From CAIKBL01 sp964555355 (GTDB lineage Bacteria; Pseudomonadota; Gammaproteobacteria; Ga0077536), in contig CAZKRY010000009.1 in assembly GCA_964555355.1 (NCBI GenBank), positions 124,001-188,000 on the forward strand: a stretch of DNA of 64,000 nucleotides. Reading direction: 5' to 3'. Position 1 is the first letter of the stretch, and every line of letters starts with the position of its first letter. This document shows positions 8,196 through 17,344 of this stretch, in pieces. Below the pieces are notes generated by a model. The model saw only the letters and a list, made by a program, of their open reading frames with translations. It did not search any database and had not been told where the DNA came from. The position numbers and the translations under genes are program-made.

Positions 8196-9602
8196 TCACA
8201 CCCCGGGCCTCCGCCGATGCCACTCCGTCCCCCTCTCATACGCCGCCCCTACGCGCAAAATCGTCGCCTCTTCTCCATGCCGACCTATAAACTGCATCGC
8301 AAGCGGTAAACCATCCGCGTTAAATCCATTGGGAATCGTTAATGACGGATGTCCGCTCATGTTGATGGGGCCGGTGTAGCGCATCAAGCTTGGGATGGCT
8401 TCCGCGGGCACTACGGTTTGTGGGCCGAATTGGTGTTGGGGGATGGCGGGGGTGGAGGTAGCTGGCATGACGATGCAATCAACGGTGGTCAGTATTTTGT
8501 TCACGGACGCGGTGGTTGCTTGGCGCACGCGTTCGGCGCGGGCGTAATCTTCGGCACTCGCTTGCGCGCCAAAGTCCAGCATCGCGCGGAAGATGGGGCC
8601 ATACTCGTTGGCGCGTTGGGGATAGAACTCGCGGTGTTTGAGTAATGCATCCACCGCGCACAGCGTGTACCAATGCTCGCAGGATTCGAGCAAGCAGTTC
8701 AAATTCACGTCCACAATGTCGATGCCCTGCGCTTTCAACATAAAGCACGCGCGGGATACAGCATCGGCCTGCGCCGGATCGGTATCGGTGGCGTAGTAGT
8801 TGCGATCGATGCCTACGCGCAAGCCTTGCGCACCGTTGGCAATCGCCGCCGCGTAATCAAGCGTGGGATCGCTCCGCGTCGTGGGATCGTTTTCATCGCG
8901 GCCTTCCAACACTTGGAGCATCGCCGCGGCATCGGCCACGCAACGTGTCATCGGGCCGATGTGATCAAGCGTGTCCGCTAACGGAAATACGCCGTAGCGG
9001 GATACTTTGCCGAAGGTGGGTTTTAATCCTGTGATCCCGCACATGGAAGATGGATAACGGATAGAGCCGCCGGTGTCCGTGCCGATGGCGCCGAAGCATA
9101 GCGATGCCGCCACTGCCGCGCCTGATCCGCTGGACGAAACGCCTGCGGAATAACTCAAATTCCATGGGTTGTGCGGAAAGGGCAGTGCGGGGTGATAACC
9201 GTACAGCGCAAACTCCGTTAGATTGAGTTTGCCCACGCACACCGCGCCTGCGGCGTTTAGCTTTTGCACGATGGTGGCATCGCGTGTGGCGCGTGCATCG
9301 CGCAGCATGGGTGAGGCGCAGGTGGTCGGCAACCCCTGCATATCCACCAAGTCTTTGATGCCGAGCGGGATCCCATGCAGCTTGCCGCGATAGCGGCCGG
9401 CGGCAATCTCGCGCTCCGCGGTTTGTGCTTGGCTGCGCGCGAGTTCCGCCGTGACCAATACAAAGCTGCGTAACTTAGGATCGATCGCTTCAATCCGTTT
9501 GAGTTGCGCCTCCACTAATTCCACCGGCGAGAGTTCGCGCCGCTCGATGAGTGGAGCGACTTCATCGATCGTTTTGGTTAAGACATCAGCCGCGTTAGGC
9601 AT
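8196..9602 (-). CDS. Amidase-signature family hydrolase
   Basis: 468 residues. The amidase-signature triad is visible: Lys in LGIKDLVD (about residue 83), the cis-Ser in the SSSGSG turn (about 158) and the nucleophile in DTGGSIR (Ser 180). Such enzymes hydrolyse amides via an acyl-Ser intermediate. It resembles GatA, but no gatB or gatC lies nearby, so a stand-alone amidase is more likely. The stop lies 18 bases upstream of the next gene in the same direction; the Rieske oxygenase gene precedes it and they are probably cotranscribed. GGAG lies 7 bases before the ATG. Confidence 0.85.
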   Translation of the reverse strand: MPNAADVLTKTIDEVAPLIERRELSPVELVEAQLKRIEAIDPKLRSFVLVTAELARSQAQTAEREIAAGRYRGKLHGIPLGIKDLVDMQGLPTTCASPMLRDARATRDATIVQKLNAAGAVCVGKLNLTEFALYGYHPALPFPHNPWNLSYSAGVSSSGSGAAVAASLCFGAIGTDTGGSIRYPSSMCGITGLKPTFGKVSRYGVFPLADTLDHIGPMTRCVADAAAMLQVLEGRDENDPTTRSDPTLDYAAAIANGAQGLRVGIDRNYYATDTDPAQADAVSRACFMLKAQGIDIVDVNLNCLLESCEHWYTLCAVDALLKHREFYPQRANEYGPIFRAMLDFGAQASAEDYARAERVRQATTASVNKILTTVDCIVMPATSTPAIPQHQFGPQTVVPAEAIPSLMRYTGPINMSGHPSLTIPNGFNADGLPLAMQFIGRHGEEATILRVGAAYERGTEWHRRRPGV

Positions 9603-9620
9603 GGTAAGACTCCGCGTTGA

Positions 9621-10985
9621 TTACGCTTGTAAATAGCGCCAATAGTTTTCGTAGAAATGGCGTAGACGAACTTCCTGGCGGCTCAAGCGCAGGCCTTTAA
9701 AGCCTCTTGAGCGCACGCCGCGTTGCACGAGCGGCAGTTGGATCCCGTCTTGATCGAGCACCATGCCCATGCCGGGTTCGCCGTGTTTGATGTAACGGCG
9801 CGCGGGGCGGGGCGCATTCCCGGTGAGGTCCGCATCCGCGGCATCCATATAAAACGGTAACCGGCAGCTTTGGTCCGCCACTTTGCGCGCCAGCACCCAC
9901 ACATCGTAATGGCAGCGTTCCGGATCGGTGGCGTGCGGGCGAAACCGCATCACCAACAATCCTTCCGGATGCGTGTTGAATGTCACATTGGGAAAGACCG
10001 TGAAATTCCAGTCGTCGGATATTTGGCTGTCTGTGAAGTGCGTGTAGTCCAACCCAAAGCGCGCGCCCCATTCACGGCGGCGTTGTTGTAAGGCCGCGCG
10101 CACATCGTTGGCGCGATTGGCGAACGGCGCCGGATCGATATCCAGTTCCGCGAGTAGCGCGCCGAGTTCTGGCGTTAACGTGTTTTGATCGTCAAAGCGT
10201 GGGCTCTTCAGGCCAATCGGAATGATCATGCGGCTGTGGCCTTGGCCGAACAAATCGTGCTGAAAGTGGTAGTCGTCAATCAGCCGGATAAGCTCTGGGT
10301 GCCGGCAATGCGCGTGATAGCCTTCCAAGAACGCATCCACCGCGAGCTTCCAGTTTATCGGCCAATCGGCGCTCACGTCTTTCACCACAATCATGTCATC
10401 GGGTTGGTAGGTATCGAGCAAACCCGGTAGTGCATCCAAATACTCGCGCAGCGGCTTGGCCTGGCTGTCCATGTTGACGAACACAAAGCCGCCCCAGGTA
10501 TCGCAGCGCGCTTCTTGCAAGCCGGGGTTGTCCTTGATGACTTCCGGATCGAAAGTTTCGCGATCCGTAATCCGCTGCAACGCGCCGTTCAAACCCCAGC
10601 ACCAGGAATGAAACGGACAGACAATGCGTTTGCAATGCCCAAAGTCCTCATCCACCAATTGCGAGCCGCGGTGTTGGCACACGTTGTAATAGGCGCGGAT
10701 GTTGTCGTCCTCGTCGCGCACGATGAGGAAAGACTCAGGACCTAAATCAAATCGAAAGAAATCACCCACGCGTGCCACATCGGAAACGCGTCCTGCGATA
10801 TTCCACGTCCGCGCCCATAAACGTTCCCATTCCAGCGCGGCGTGCTCGCGGGTGTGATAGATGCCGTCGTTTTCAAAAATGCGCGGTGGGTAGGTAGGGT
10901 CCGGATGTTTGGCATCCGGACTGCCGGCGCGGGCGTTGGGATCGATGAGACTGGATTTGCCGAATATTGAAAGTTCTTCGCCCAT
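9621..10985 (-). CDS. Rieske-type aromatic-ring-hydroxylating oxygenase, alpha subunit
   Basis: 454 residues. The Rieske 2Fe-2S motif is complete: C-x-H at 103-105 (VCQHRGSQ) and C-x2-H at 123-126 (CPFHSW). The catalytic domain has the mononuclear iron motif E-x2-H-x4-H (EGYHAHCRHPEL, His 224 and 229). The family adds O2 to aromatic or amine substrates with electrons from a separate reductase. No reductase, ferredoxin or beta subunit is encoded nearby, which suggests a homo-oligomeric enzyme sharing a reductase from elsewhere. It is followed by the amidase, so the pair may act on one amide or aromatic substrate; this is inference. Confidence 0.85.
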   Translation of the reverse strand: MGEELSIFGKSSLIDPNARAGSPDAKHPDPTYPPRIFENDGIYHTREHAALEWERLWARTWNIAGRVSDVARVGDFFRFDLGPESFLIVRDEDDNIRAYYNVCQHRGSQLVDEDFGHCKRIVCPFHSWCWGLNGALQRITDRETFDPEVIKDNPGLQEARCDTWGGFVFVNMDSQAKPLREYLDALPGLLDTYQPDDMIVVKDVSADWPINWKLAVDAFLEGYHAHCRHPELIRLIDDYHFQHDLFGQGHSRMIIPIGLKSPRFDDQNTLTPELGALLAELDIDPAPFANRANDVRAALQQRRREWGARFGLDYTHFTDSQISDDWNFTVFPNVTFNTHPEGLLVMRFRPHATDPERCHYDVWVLARKVADQSCRLPFYMDAADADLTGNAPRPARRYIKHGEPGMGMVLDQDGIQLPLVQRGVRSRGFKGLRLSRQEVRLRHFYENYWRYLQA

Positions 10986-11020
10986 GTGAGTCTCCTCTGT
11001 TAGCGCGTGTGCTCGTGTTT

Positions 11021-11271
11021 AACCTCTCCCGCTTGCGGGAGAGGTCGGCGCTTAGCGCCGGGTGAGGGGCGGCGCGTGTATTGGTAAAGCATGAAGACCC
11101 TCACCCCAACCCTCTCCCGCGCGCGGGAGAGGGGGAAATATGTGATCCTCTCCGGCTCGCGGGAGAGGGGGAAACATGTGATCCTCTCCGGCTTGCAGGA
11201 GAGTGGAATACGTTAGCCTCTCCCGCACACCGGAAAAATACGTGATCCTCTCTAGCGAGCCGGAGAGGGCG
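11021..11271. repeat. Family A repeat cluster
   Basis: The 298-base gap 10986-11283 is filled with hairpin-forming CTCTCCCGC / GCGGGAGAGG units, joined to TCGGCG..AGCGCCGGGTGAGGG and GACCCTCACCCC segments. At least four further, progressively degenerate units follow towards 11271. The same units recur at six other places. They are REP/BIME-like intergenic repeats between two genes on the same strand. Confidence 0.8.
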
Positions 11272-11283
11272 CAATCGTCTTCG

Positions 11284-12216
11284 TTATAAATGTTTCTTCA
11301 CAAACGCTGCAGTGTCATCCATCACCTGGCGGCCTTCCGGAATAATTTTGCCCATCAAGGCAAAGCCGTGAAACACGCTGTTGTAGCGTTTGCACTCAAC
11401 AGTCACCCCGGCGCTTTTGAGTTTGGCGGCGTAGGCTTCGCCTTCGTCGCGCAGCGGATCAAATTCCGCAGTGGACACAAACGTCGGCGGTAATCCGGCT
11501 AAGTTTGCAGCGAAGAGTGGAGAGACGCGCGGGTCGTTCGCGGCGATACCTGACCCATCGATGTAATGCCCCCAAAACCATTTCATCTCACGCTCACCGA
11601 GCAATGGTGCGGTGGCATTTTCTTTGATGGAGGCGGAGCTCAATGTCGCATCCACTGCCGGGTAGGTCAGCACTTGGCATTTGAGTTTGGGGCCTTTGCG
11701 ATCGCGCGCGGCCAATGCGACGACGGCAGCCAAATTGCCACCCGCGCTGTCACCGATGACGCCAACGCGGCTTGCATCGACGCCAAGCTTGCCGGCGTTC
11801 GCCACCACCCATTCCAGCGCGGCGTAACAATCTTCACCCGGGATCGGCGCTTTAAATTCCGGTGCCTTGCGGTATTCAATGTTGATAATGGCAGCACCCG
11901 TCCGGTTGCACAGGATGCGACAGCCGCCATCGTGCGTTTCCAAGCCCATCAACACCCAGCCGCCGCCATGAAAATGCACCAGCACCGGCAGCGCTTGCGT
12001 GGCGGCGGGTGCGTACAGTCGTGCGCGGATCTGCCCGTTGGCCACGGGAATCAGAAAATTCTCAACGCGCGCCACGGGCTCCTGGTCTTCCGGTTTGGTG
12101 GCAAACGCCACATCAAACAATGCACGGCCTTCGGCGGCGGGCAGGCTGTCGAGCGCGGGCATATTTTGTTTGGCGAAGGCTTGCACAACGGCCATCGATT
12201 CTGCGGACAACGGCAT
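11284..12216 (-). CDS. Alpha/beta-hydrolase, hormone-sensitive-lipase type esterase
   Basis: 310 residues. It has the HSL oxyanion-hole motif HGGGW (83-87), the nucleophile elbow GDSAGG (Ser 157), an acid in EFDPLRDEGEAYA and the histidine in VFHGFALM. These define the bacterial family IV esterases, which hydrolyse short-chain esters. There is no signal peptide, so it is cytoplasmic. AAGGAG lies ahead of the ATG. It is divergent from the acetoin-dehydrogenase-like operon, with 212 bases between the two starts. Confidence 0.9.
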   Translation of the reverse strand: MPLSAESMAVVQAFAKQNMPALDSLPAAEGRALFDVAFATKPEDQEPVARVENFLIPVANGQIRARLYAPAATQALPVLVHFHGGGWVLMGLETHDGGCRILCNRTGAAIINIEYRKAPEFKAPIPGEDCYAALEWVVANAGKLGVDASRVGVIGDSAGGNLAAVVALAARDRKGPKLKCQVLTYPAVDATLSSASIKENATAPLLGEREMKWFWGHYIDGSGIAANDPRVSPLFAANLAGLPPTFVSTAEFDPLRDEGEAYAAKLKSAGVTVECKRYNSVFHGFALMGKIIPEGRQVMDDTAAFVKKHL

Positions 12217-12428
12217 CTTTTTCTCCTTGGATTGAGAGTGGGCTTGAACGCTCGCGATCTGAGCGAGCCGTGACCGTACTAAAGGTTCCCCATCCCCGCA
12301 ATCGGAGGTAGGGAGGCATCGCCTTTGTGCACCTGCAACAAACGGACTATCGCGTTTATTACTATTCGGCTCCGGAATCTAAAGTGCTACGCTCAGCCTT
12401 CGCGCGAAAACCAACCGGAGGGGAGAAC

Positions 12429-13403
12429 ATGGCCCAGGCACTATCACGAGAAGACTTACTGGAAGCGTACCGGCGGATGAAAACCATCCGCGAATTTGAA
12501 GAACGCGTGCACGTGGAATTTGCCAAAGGCGGCATCCCGGGCTTTGTGCATTTATATGCTGGTGAAGAGGCGTCCGCCGCCGGCGTCTGCATGAACTTAA
12601 ACGACGAAGACAAAATCGCGAGCAATCACCGCGGCCATGGCCACTGCATCGCCAAGGGCGTGGAAGTCAAAGGCATGATGGCCGAGATCTACGGCAAGAG
12701 CACCGGCACCTGCGGCGGCAAAGGCGGCTCCATGCACATTGCGGATCTCGATACCGGCATGTTGGGCGCCAATGGCATCGTCGGCGGTGGACCGCCGCTC
12801 GTGTGTGGCGCGGCGCTCGCGGCCAAACTAAAAGGTAATGGCGGTGTGGCCGTCGCGTTCTTCGGCGATGGCGCGTCCAATCAAGGCACCACGTTTGAGA
12901 GTATGAATCTCGCTTCCGCGTGGAAACTGCCGGCGATCTTCGTCGCGGAAAATAACGGCTATGCGGAAGCCACCTCCGCTAAGTTCTCGGTGGCCTGTGG
13001 GGACATCTCAACCCGCGCGGCGGGTTTCGGCATGCCTGGGGTGACGGTGGATGGCCACGATTTCTTTGCCGTGTATGAGGCCATGCGCGGCGCGGTGGAA
13101 CGTGCACGGCGCGGCGAGGGGCCGTCGCTGGTCGAAGTCAAACTCGATCGTTTCTTCGGACACTTTGAAGGTGACAATCAAAACTATCGCGCGCCGGATG
13201 AAGTCAAGAATGTCCGCGCGACCAAAGACTGCATCAATCGTTTTCGCAAACGCGTGACCGGGGAATACAACATCGCGGAGAGCGAGCTCAATTCAATCGA
13301 TGCGGAAGTCGCGCGCCTCATCGACGACGCGGTGGCCGAGGCCGTCGCCGCGCCGCCGCCGGCGCCGGAAGCGCTGCTGACCGATGTCTACATTAAATAT
13401 TGA
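12429..13403 (+). CDS. acoA: Thiamine-diphosphate-dependent E1 alpha subunit (acetoin/pyruvate dehydrogenase type)
   Basis: 324 residues from the ATG at 12429, preceded by GGAGGGGAGAAC; the frame is open further upstream but without protein-like sequence. The ThDP motif GDGASNQG (146-153) through AENN (173-176) is present, as is the HRGHGH loop (68-73). With the E1 beta subunit it decarboxylates a 2-oxo acid or cleaves acetoin and acylates lipoamide. First gene of a four-gene operon with the E1 beta subunit, E2 and a SnoaL-like protein. The form of E2 makes an acetoin-type complex the best guess; another 2-oxo acid is possible. Confidence 0.8.
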   Translation: MAQALSREDLLEAYRRMKTIREFEERVHVEFAKGGIPGFVHLYAGEEASAAGVCMNLNDEDKIASNHRGHGHCIAKGVEVKGMMAEIYGKSTGTCGGKGGSMHIADLDTGMLGANGIVGGGPPLVCGAALAAKLKGNGGVAVAFFGDGASNQGTTFESMNLASAWKLPAIFVAENNGYAEATSAKFSVACGDISTRAAGFGMPGVTVDGHDFFAVYEAMRGAVERARRGEGPSLVEVKLDRFFGHFEGDNQNYRAPDEVKNVRATKDCINRFRKRVTGEYNIAESELNSIDAEVARLIDDAVAEAVAAPPPAPEALLTDVYIKY

Positions 13404-13427
13404 TGGCAACTTACCAGGGGAACTCTC

Positions 13428-14438
13428 ATGGCCAGAAAAATTAACTTTCAGCAAGCCATCAACGAAGCGCTCGATCAAGAAATGGCGCGCGATCCCAACG
13501 TCATCATCATGGGCGAGGATGTCGTCGGTGGCACCGGTGGCGATGGACAGATGGATGCCTGGGGCGGTGTGCTCGGCGTCACCAAGGGGCTGTACGGCAA
13601 GTACGGCGATCGCATCATGGATACGCCGATCTCGGAATCCGCATTCGTCGGCGCCGCGGTGGGTGCCGCGACCTGCGGCATGCGCCCGGTATGTGAATTG
13701 ATGTTCATCGATTTCTTCGGCGTGTGTTTCGATCAGATCTACAACCAAGCGGCGAAGTTTCGATACATGTTCGGCGGCAAAGCTAAAACCCCGCTCGTCA
13801 TCCGCACGATGATCGGCGCCGGCTTTCGCGCCGCCGCGCAGCACTCGCAATGTTTATATCCGGTGTTTACGCATATCCCGGGTTTGAAGGTCGTCATTCC
13901 CTCCAATCCGTATGAAGCGAAGGGCCTGTTGATACAGGCGATCCGCGATGACGATCCGGTCATCTTCTGCGAACACAAAGCGCTGTACGCAACGGAAGGC
14001 GAAGTACCTGAAGAGTCCTACACCATTCCGTTTGGCGAAGCGAATGTCGTGCGTGAAGGCAAGGACGTAACGATTGTCGCGCTCGCGCGCATGGTGTCCT
14101 ATGCGCAGAAAGCCGCTGACGCGCTCGCCAAAGACGGCATCAGCTGCGAGATCATCGATCCACGCACTACCTCGCCCTTTGACGAAGACACCATTTTAGA
14201 GAGCGTCGAGAACACGGGTCGTTTGGTCATCGTCGATGAAGCGAGCCCGCGCTGCGGCATGGCGGCGGATATTTCCGCGATGGTTGCTCAGAAGGGCTTT
14301 GAGTTCTTGGAGTCGCCAATTGAAATGGTCACCGCGCCGCACACACCGGTGCCGTTCGCCGGCGTGTTGGAAGACCTCTACATCCCAAGCCCGGCGCGGA
14401 TCGAAGCCGCGGTGCGCAAGTGCATGGAGTATGCGTAA
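13428..14438 (+). CDS. acoB: Thiamine-diphosphate-dependent E1 beta subunit
   Basis: 336 residues with AGGGGAA before the ATG. Typical E1 beta features are present: EDVVGGTGGDGQMDAWGGVLGVT, DTPISESAFVGAAVGAA, and the transketolase C-terminal domain (VTIVALARMVSYAQKAADAL, EIIDPRTTSPFDEDTI). It pairs with the alpha subunit 24 bases upstream to form an alpha2beta2 E1. The stop overlaps the next start (TAATG). Confidence 0.85.
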   Translation: MARKINFQQAINEALDQEMARDPNVIIMGEDVVGGTGGDGQMDAWGGVLGVTKGLYGKYGDRIMDTPISESAFVGAAVGAATCGMRPVCELMFIDFFGVCFDQIYNQAAKFRYMFGGKAKTPLVIRTMIGAGFRAAAQHSQCLYPVFTHIPGLKVVIPSNPYEAKGLLIQAIRDDDPVIFCEHKALYATEGEVPEESYTIPFGEANVVREGKDVTIVALARMVSYAQKAADALAKDGISCEIIDPRTTSPFDEDTILESVENTGRLVIVDEASPRCGMAADISAMVAQKGFEFLESPIEMVTAPHTPVPFAGVLEDLYIPSPARIEAAVRKCMEYA

Positions 14439-15553
14439 TGACCAATCCCGCGATTACGCCGATGACCATGCCCAAATGGGGCTTGTCGATGCAGGAGGGC
14501 AAGATCATTGAGTGGCTGGTGCCGGTGGGCACCACGCTTGCACTCGGCGATCAAGTGGTCGATATCGAAACCGAGAAAATTGCCAATACCTTTGAAGCGC
14601 TCGATGCCGGTTTGCTCCGCCGGCAAGTCGCGCGACCGGATGAGGTGTTGCCGGTGGGCGCGTTGATCGGCGTCATCGCGCCGGAGAGTGTGTCGGATGC
14701 GGACATCGATGCGTTCGTCACTGAGTTCCAAGCGAATTTTGTGCCGCCGGAACCGACGGAAGGCGAGGGTGGTCCGGCTTATTTGTGGGCCGACGTCGAT
14801 GGTTTGCGGCTGCGTTATTCCAAAGTCGGCGAGGCTGGGCCGGCGGTGATTTTGATCCATGGCTTTGGTGGAGATTTAGGCAATTGGTTGTTTACCCAAG
14901 AGCCGCTCGCTGCCAACGCGCAGGTCTATGCGCTCGATTTACCGGGGCATGGTCAATCGTCGAAAGGGTTGAAGGACGCGTCGCTCGGTGGGCTAGCGAA
15001 GACGTTGCTTGGGTTCATGTCGGCGGTGGGTGCGGAGAGTGCGCATTTAATCGGACATTCGTTGGGTGGCGCGATTGCTCTCAAAGTCGCGGAACTCGCG
15101 CCGGCACGGGTGAACTCGCTTGGGTTGCTTGCGCCAGCTGGGTTAGGCGCTGAGATCAATGCAGCCTATCTGCGAGGGTTTGTCGCCGGTGAATCGCGGC
15201 GCGATATGAAGCCGCTTTTGCAGCAATTGGTCGCGAATCCTGATCTCATCACCCGCCAATTGATCGATGACATCTTAAAGTTCAAACGCACCGACGGCGT
15301 GCCGGAAGCGCTAACAGCAATCGCCAATGGAATGCTGAACGGCAGCGCGCAAGCGCATGACTTCCGCGCCGCCCTTGCGCAGTGCGCGGTTCCCGCGCAA
15401 GTCATCTGGGGCAAGGAAGACAGGATCATTCCGGTAGCGCAGTCGAGTGGGTTGCCCGCAAACGTCAAAGTGCAAGTCCTCGACGGCATCGGCCACTTGG
15501 TACAAATGGAAGCGGCGACGCAGGTCAACGCATTGTTGAAAGCGGTGCCTTAA
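14438..15553 (+). CDS. acoC: Lipoyl-domain / alpha/beta-hydrolase fusion E2 (AcoC type)
   Basis: 371 residues starting at the ATG that overlaps the E1 beta stop by one base. Residues 1-80 are a lipoyl domain with the lipoyl-lysine in ETEKIAN (Lys 47). From about 125 on there is an alpha/beta-hydrolase fold instead of the usual CoA-acyltransferase domain: LIHGFGGD, nucleophile GHSLGG, and a C-terminal DGIGHLVQME. This fusion is the mark of AcoC, the E2 of acetoin cleavage systems. There is no peripheral-subunit-binding domain. No E3 (dihydrolipoamide dehydrogenase) and no acoR regulator lie in the window. Confidence 0.8.
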   Translation: MTNPAITPMTMPKWGLSMQEGKIIEWLVPVGTTLALGDQVVDIETEKIANTFEALDAGLLRRQVARPDEVLPVGALIGVIAPESVSDADIDAFVTEFQANFVPPEPTEGEGGPAYLWADVDGLRLRYSKVGEAGPAVILIHGFGGDLGNWLFTQEPLAANAQVYALDLPGHGQSSKGLKDASLGGLAKTLLGFMSAVGAESAHLIGHSLGGAIALKVAELAPARVNSLGLLAPAGLGAEINAAYLRGFVAGESRRDMKPLLQQLVANPDLITRQLIDDILKFKRTDGVPEALTAIANGMLNGSAQAHDFRAALAQCAVPAQVIWGKEDRIIPVAQSSGLPANVKVQVLDGIGHLVQMEAATQVNALLKAVP

Positions 15554-16015
15554 ATGGAATTCAAAGACCTTATCTTAAAAATGACTGCCGCCGCCTGCCG
15601 CGGCGACGGCCGCGCGGTCCGCGATTGTTTTACGCCGGATGGTGTGTACCACGATGTGTTCTACGGCGCGTTTCAAGGGGACGCCATCGTCGGCATGATC
15701 GAAAACTACTTTCACCGTGATGCGTGTAATTTTATTTGGGACATTCACGATCCGGTGAGTGATGGCAAGCTTGGCTATGCGCGCTATGTCTTTAGTTACG
15801 AATCGAAGCTAGCGGCGGCGCAGGGCAAACGTGCGGGTTTCGATGGTGTCTCTATCTGTGAATTGCAGAACGGCAAACTCGCGAGTTACCACGAGATCAC
15901 CAACGCGCTGGTGGGTTTGCAGGCGCTTGGCTTCGCGCCGGAGCGGCTTGCTAAAATCGCCGCGCGTGAAAGCGCGGCGTTCTTCGCGCGGCCCGAGGCC
16001 GCGCATCATCGTTAG
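15554..16015 (+). CDS. SnoaL-like / NTF2-fold protein
   Basis: 153 residues; the ATG follows the acoC stop with no spacer, so it is translationally coupled. The pattern (helix at the N-terminus, DCFTPDGVYHDVFYGAFQGDAIVGMIENYFH, a WDIHDPVSDG turn, and a final strand with YHEIT) is that of small NTF2-like cone folds. Some of these are isomerases, hydrolases or cyclases, others binding proteins. Position in the operon suggests it acts on a substrate or product of the E1/E2 complex; which one is unknown. Confidence 0.75.
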   Translation: MEFKDLILKMTAAACRGDGRAVRDCFTPDGVYHDVFYGAFQGDAIVGMIENYFHRDACNFIWDIHDPVSDGKLGYARYVFSYESKLAAAQGKRAGFDGVSICELQNGKLASYHEITNALVGLQALGFAPERLAKIAARESAAFFARPEAAHHR

Positions 16016-16018
16016 GGT

Positions 16019-16870
16019 TTAAGCAATCTTATCCACGCGCGGGCGGCGCTGTTTTCGATTGAACGGCGCCGCGATACCGGCAAGACCCAGTCCCAGCAGC
16101 GATAACGTCGCCGGCTCCGGCACGGTTTCAAGTTCCACTCCGCCTTCGATCGCGTCGTTATTGCAGGTCATGCCCCAGTGCAGAGACAGGTACTCCCACG
16201 CCGCGAGATTCGGCGCAAAATCAAGATCGAGCACAAAGCTCAGTCTCTTTTGCGCTAGATCGACACTCCAAGTGCCGTTACCTATCGCATCGACCGTTTG
16301 AGAATTTCTGTCGACATGCACGGCTTGGCCGTCGCGCACGATGGAATTCGGCTTAAATAGTTCTTCCGACAAGATGAGGTTATCGAGGTTAGAGCCGTTC
16401 AGTTCGTAAAGCGTGAAGTTGCCGCTCATCGCCTGACTCCACGCATCATCCAAACTCAAGCCATAGCGCCAATGGGTGCCGTTATGCGCGTTATCAAATT
16501 TGTGGCCGTCAACATTGGCCGTCGAGTTATCGCCGGGTTTCACGAACGGCGTCCACGGCCCGCCGAGGAATAGATCGCCGTAACCGATCCCTTTGTTGTT
16601 CTTCGTCAAGCTGGGATACACACCGACATGGCCGACAAAGTTGGTGTAGATATCGACTTTGAGCACACCGTTTTCGCGCGTGACATCGGCGCGCTGAATA
16701 TCGAACCAATCGTGGCGGCCGATGATATCGCCGTAACCATGATCGTTCGCGCCGATATAGGTATCGGTGATCGATGCGCTAGGGATTTGCACGATCGAAA
16801 TTGCCTGGACTGCAGGGGTTATTAACGCCCCAGCCAGCGTTAGCGCGCCGATGATTCCAACTTTAGCCAT
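16019..16870 (-). CDS. PEP-CTERM sorting-domain exported protein
   Basis: 283 residues from the ATG at 16870, with CGGAG ahead. A signal peptide opens it (MAKVGIIGALTLAGALITPAVQA). The C-terminus carries the exosortase tripartite signal: VPEPATLSLLGLGLAGIA, then a basic tail (NRKQRRPR). Such proteins are cut and anchored or released by exosortase, often in strains making exopolysaccharide. The mid part is beta-rich with aromatic residues (LFLGGPWTPFVKPGDN) and has no catalytic motif I can name. It is convergent with the SnoaL-like gene, leaving only 3 bases between stops. No exosortase gene is in the window. Confidence 0.85.
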   Translation of the reverse strand: MAKVGIIGALTLAGALITPAVQAISIVQIPSASITDTYIGANDHGYGDIIGRHDWFDIQRADVTRENGVLKVDIYTNFVGHVGVYPSLTKNNKGIGYGDLFLGGPWTPFVKPGDNSTANVDGHKFDNAHNGTHWRYGLSLDDAWSQAMSGNFTLYELNGSNLDNLILSEELFKPNSIVRDGQAVHVDRNSQTVDAIGNGTWSVDLAQKRLSFVLDLDFAPNLAAWEYLSLHWGMTCNNDAIEGGVELETVPEPATLSLLGLGLAGIAAPFNRKQRRPRVDKIA

Positions 16871-17209
16871 GACACTCGGACTCCGTTTTAGGATTTTTAA
16901 GTTCCCTCCTTCTTTTTTTACTAGGACTAGAGCAAGTCCCGTTCCTAACCTGAAGGCGCTTACGGTGTGCGGCTCACGAGCAGCCAACGCTGGTGACTGA
17001 GGCAGTGTCGTTATTCGCGAGATAACAACGGGTTGCGGGGTACGGCGGCCGAGTGTGAACAACCGCAAACGGGATATGCCTCTTGCAAGCGAGGAGTGCC
17101 TGTGCGGAGGTTTTTGCTGAATCGTCGGGCTGTCCCGACAGGCCATCGAGGATACGTGTGCGCCGCGTCACATTTTGGTTCGAGGGATTCTGTGAGCGCG
17201 AGATAAACA

Positions 17210-17319
17210 AACCTCTCCCACCGGGAGAGGTCGGCGCGCAAGCGCCTGGTGAGGGTCGGCGTGTCGATGAGCGTTGCATGAAGACCCTCACCCTACCCTC
17301 TCCCGCGTGCGGGAGAGGG
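17210..17319. repeat. Family A repeat pair in a 474-base intergenic region
   Basis: Two family A units in opposite arrangement: ACCTCTCCCACCGGGAGAGG with a following TCGGCG...GGTGAGGG, then GACCCTCACCC with TCTCCCGCGTGCGGGAGA. The remaining parts of the gap 16871-17344 hold the leader of the PEP-CTERM gene and nothing else recognisable. Confidence 0.8.
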
Positions 17320-17344
17320 TTACGAAGATTAGCGCTCTCGCAAA

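Noticed and set aside
8196..9602. GatA subunit of aspartyl/glutamyl-tRNA amidotransferase
   Set aside because: The motifs suit any amidase-signature protein; no gatB or gatC lies near, and the neighbour is a Rieske oxygenase.
11021..11271. CRISPR-like array
   Set aside because: The units are imperfect hairpins with no spacers of even length and no cas genes; they recur as single units elsewhere, which fits REP-like repeats.
14785..15153. Open frame within acoC
   Set aside because: Out-of-frame shadow of the hydrolase domain of AcoC, which has clear motifs.
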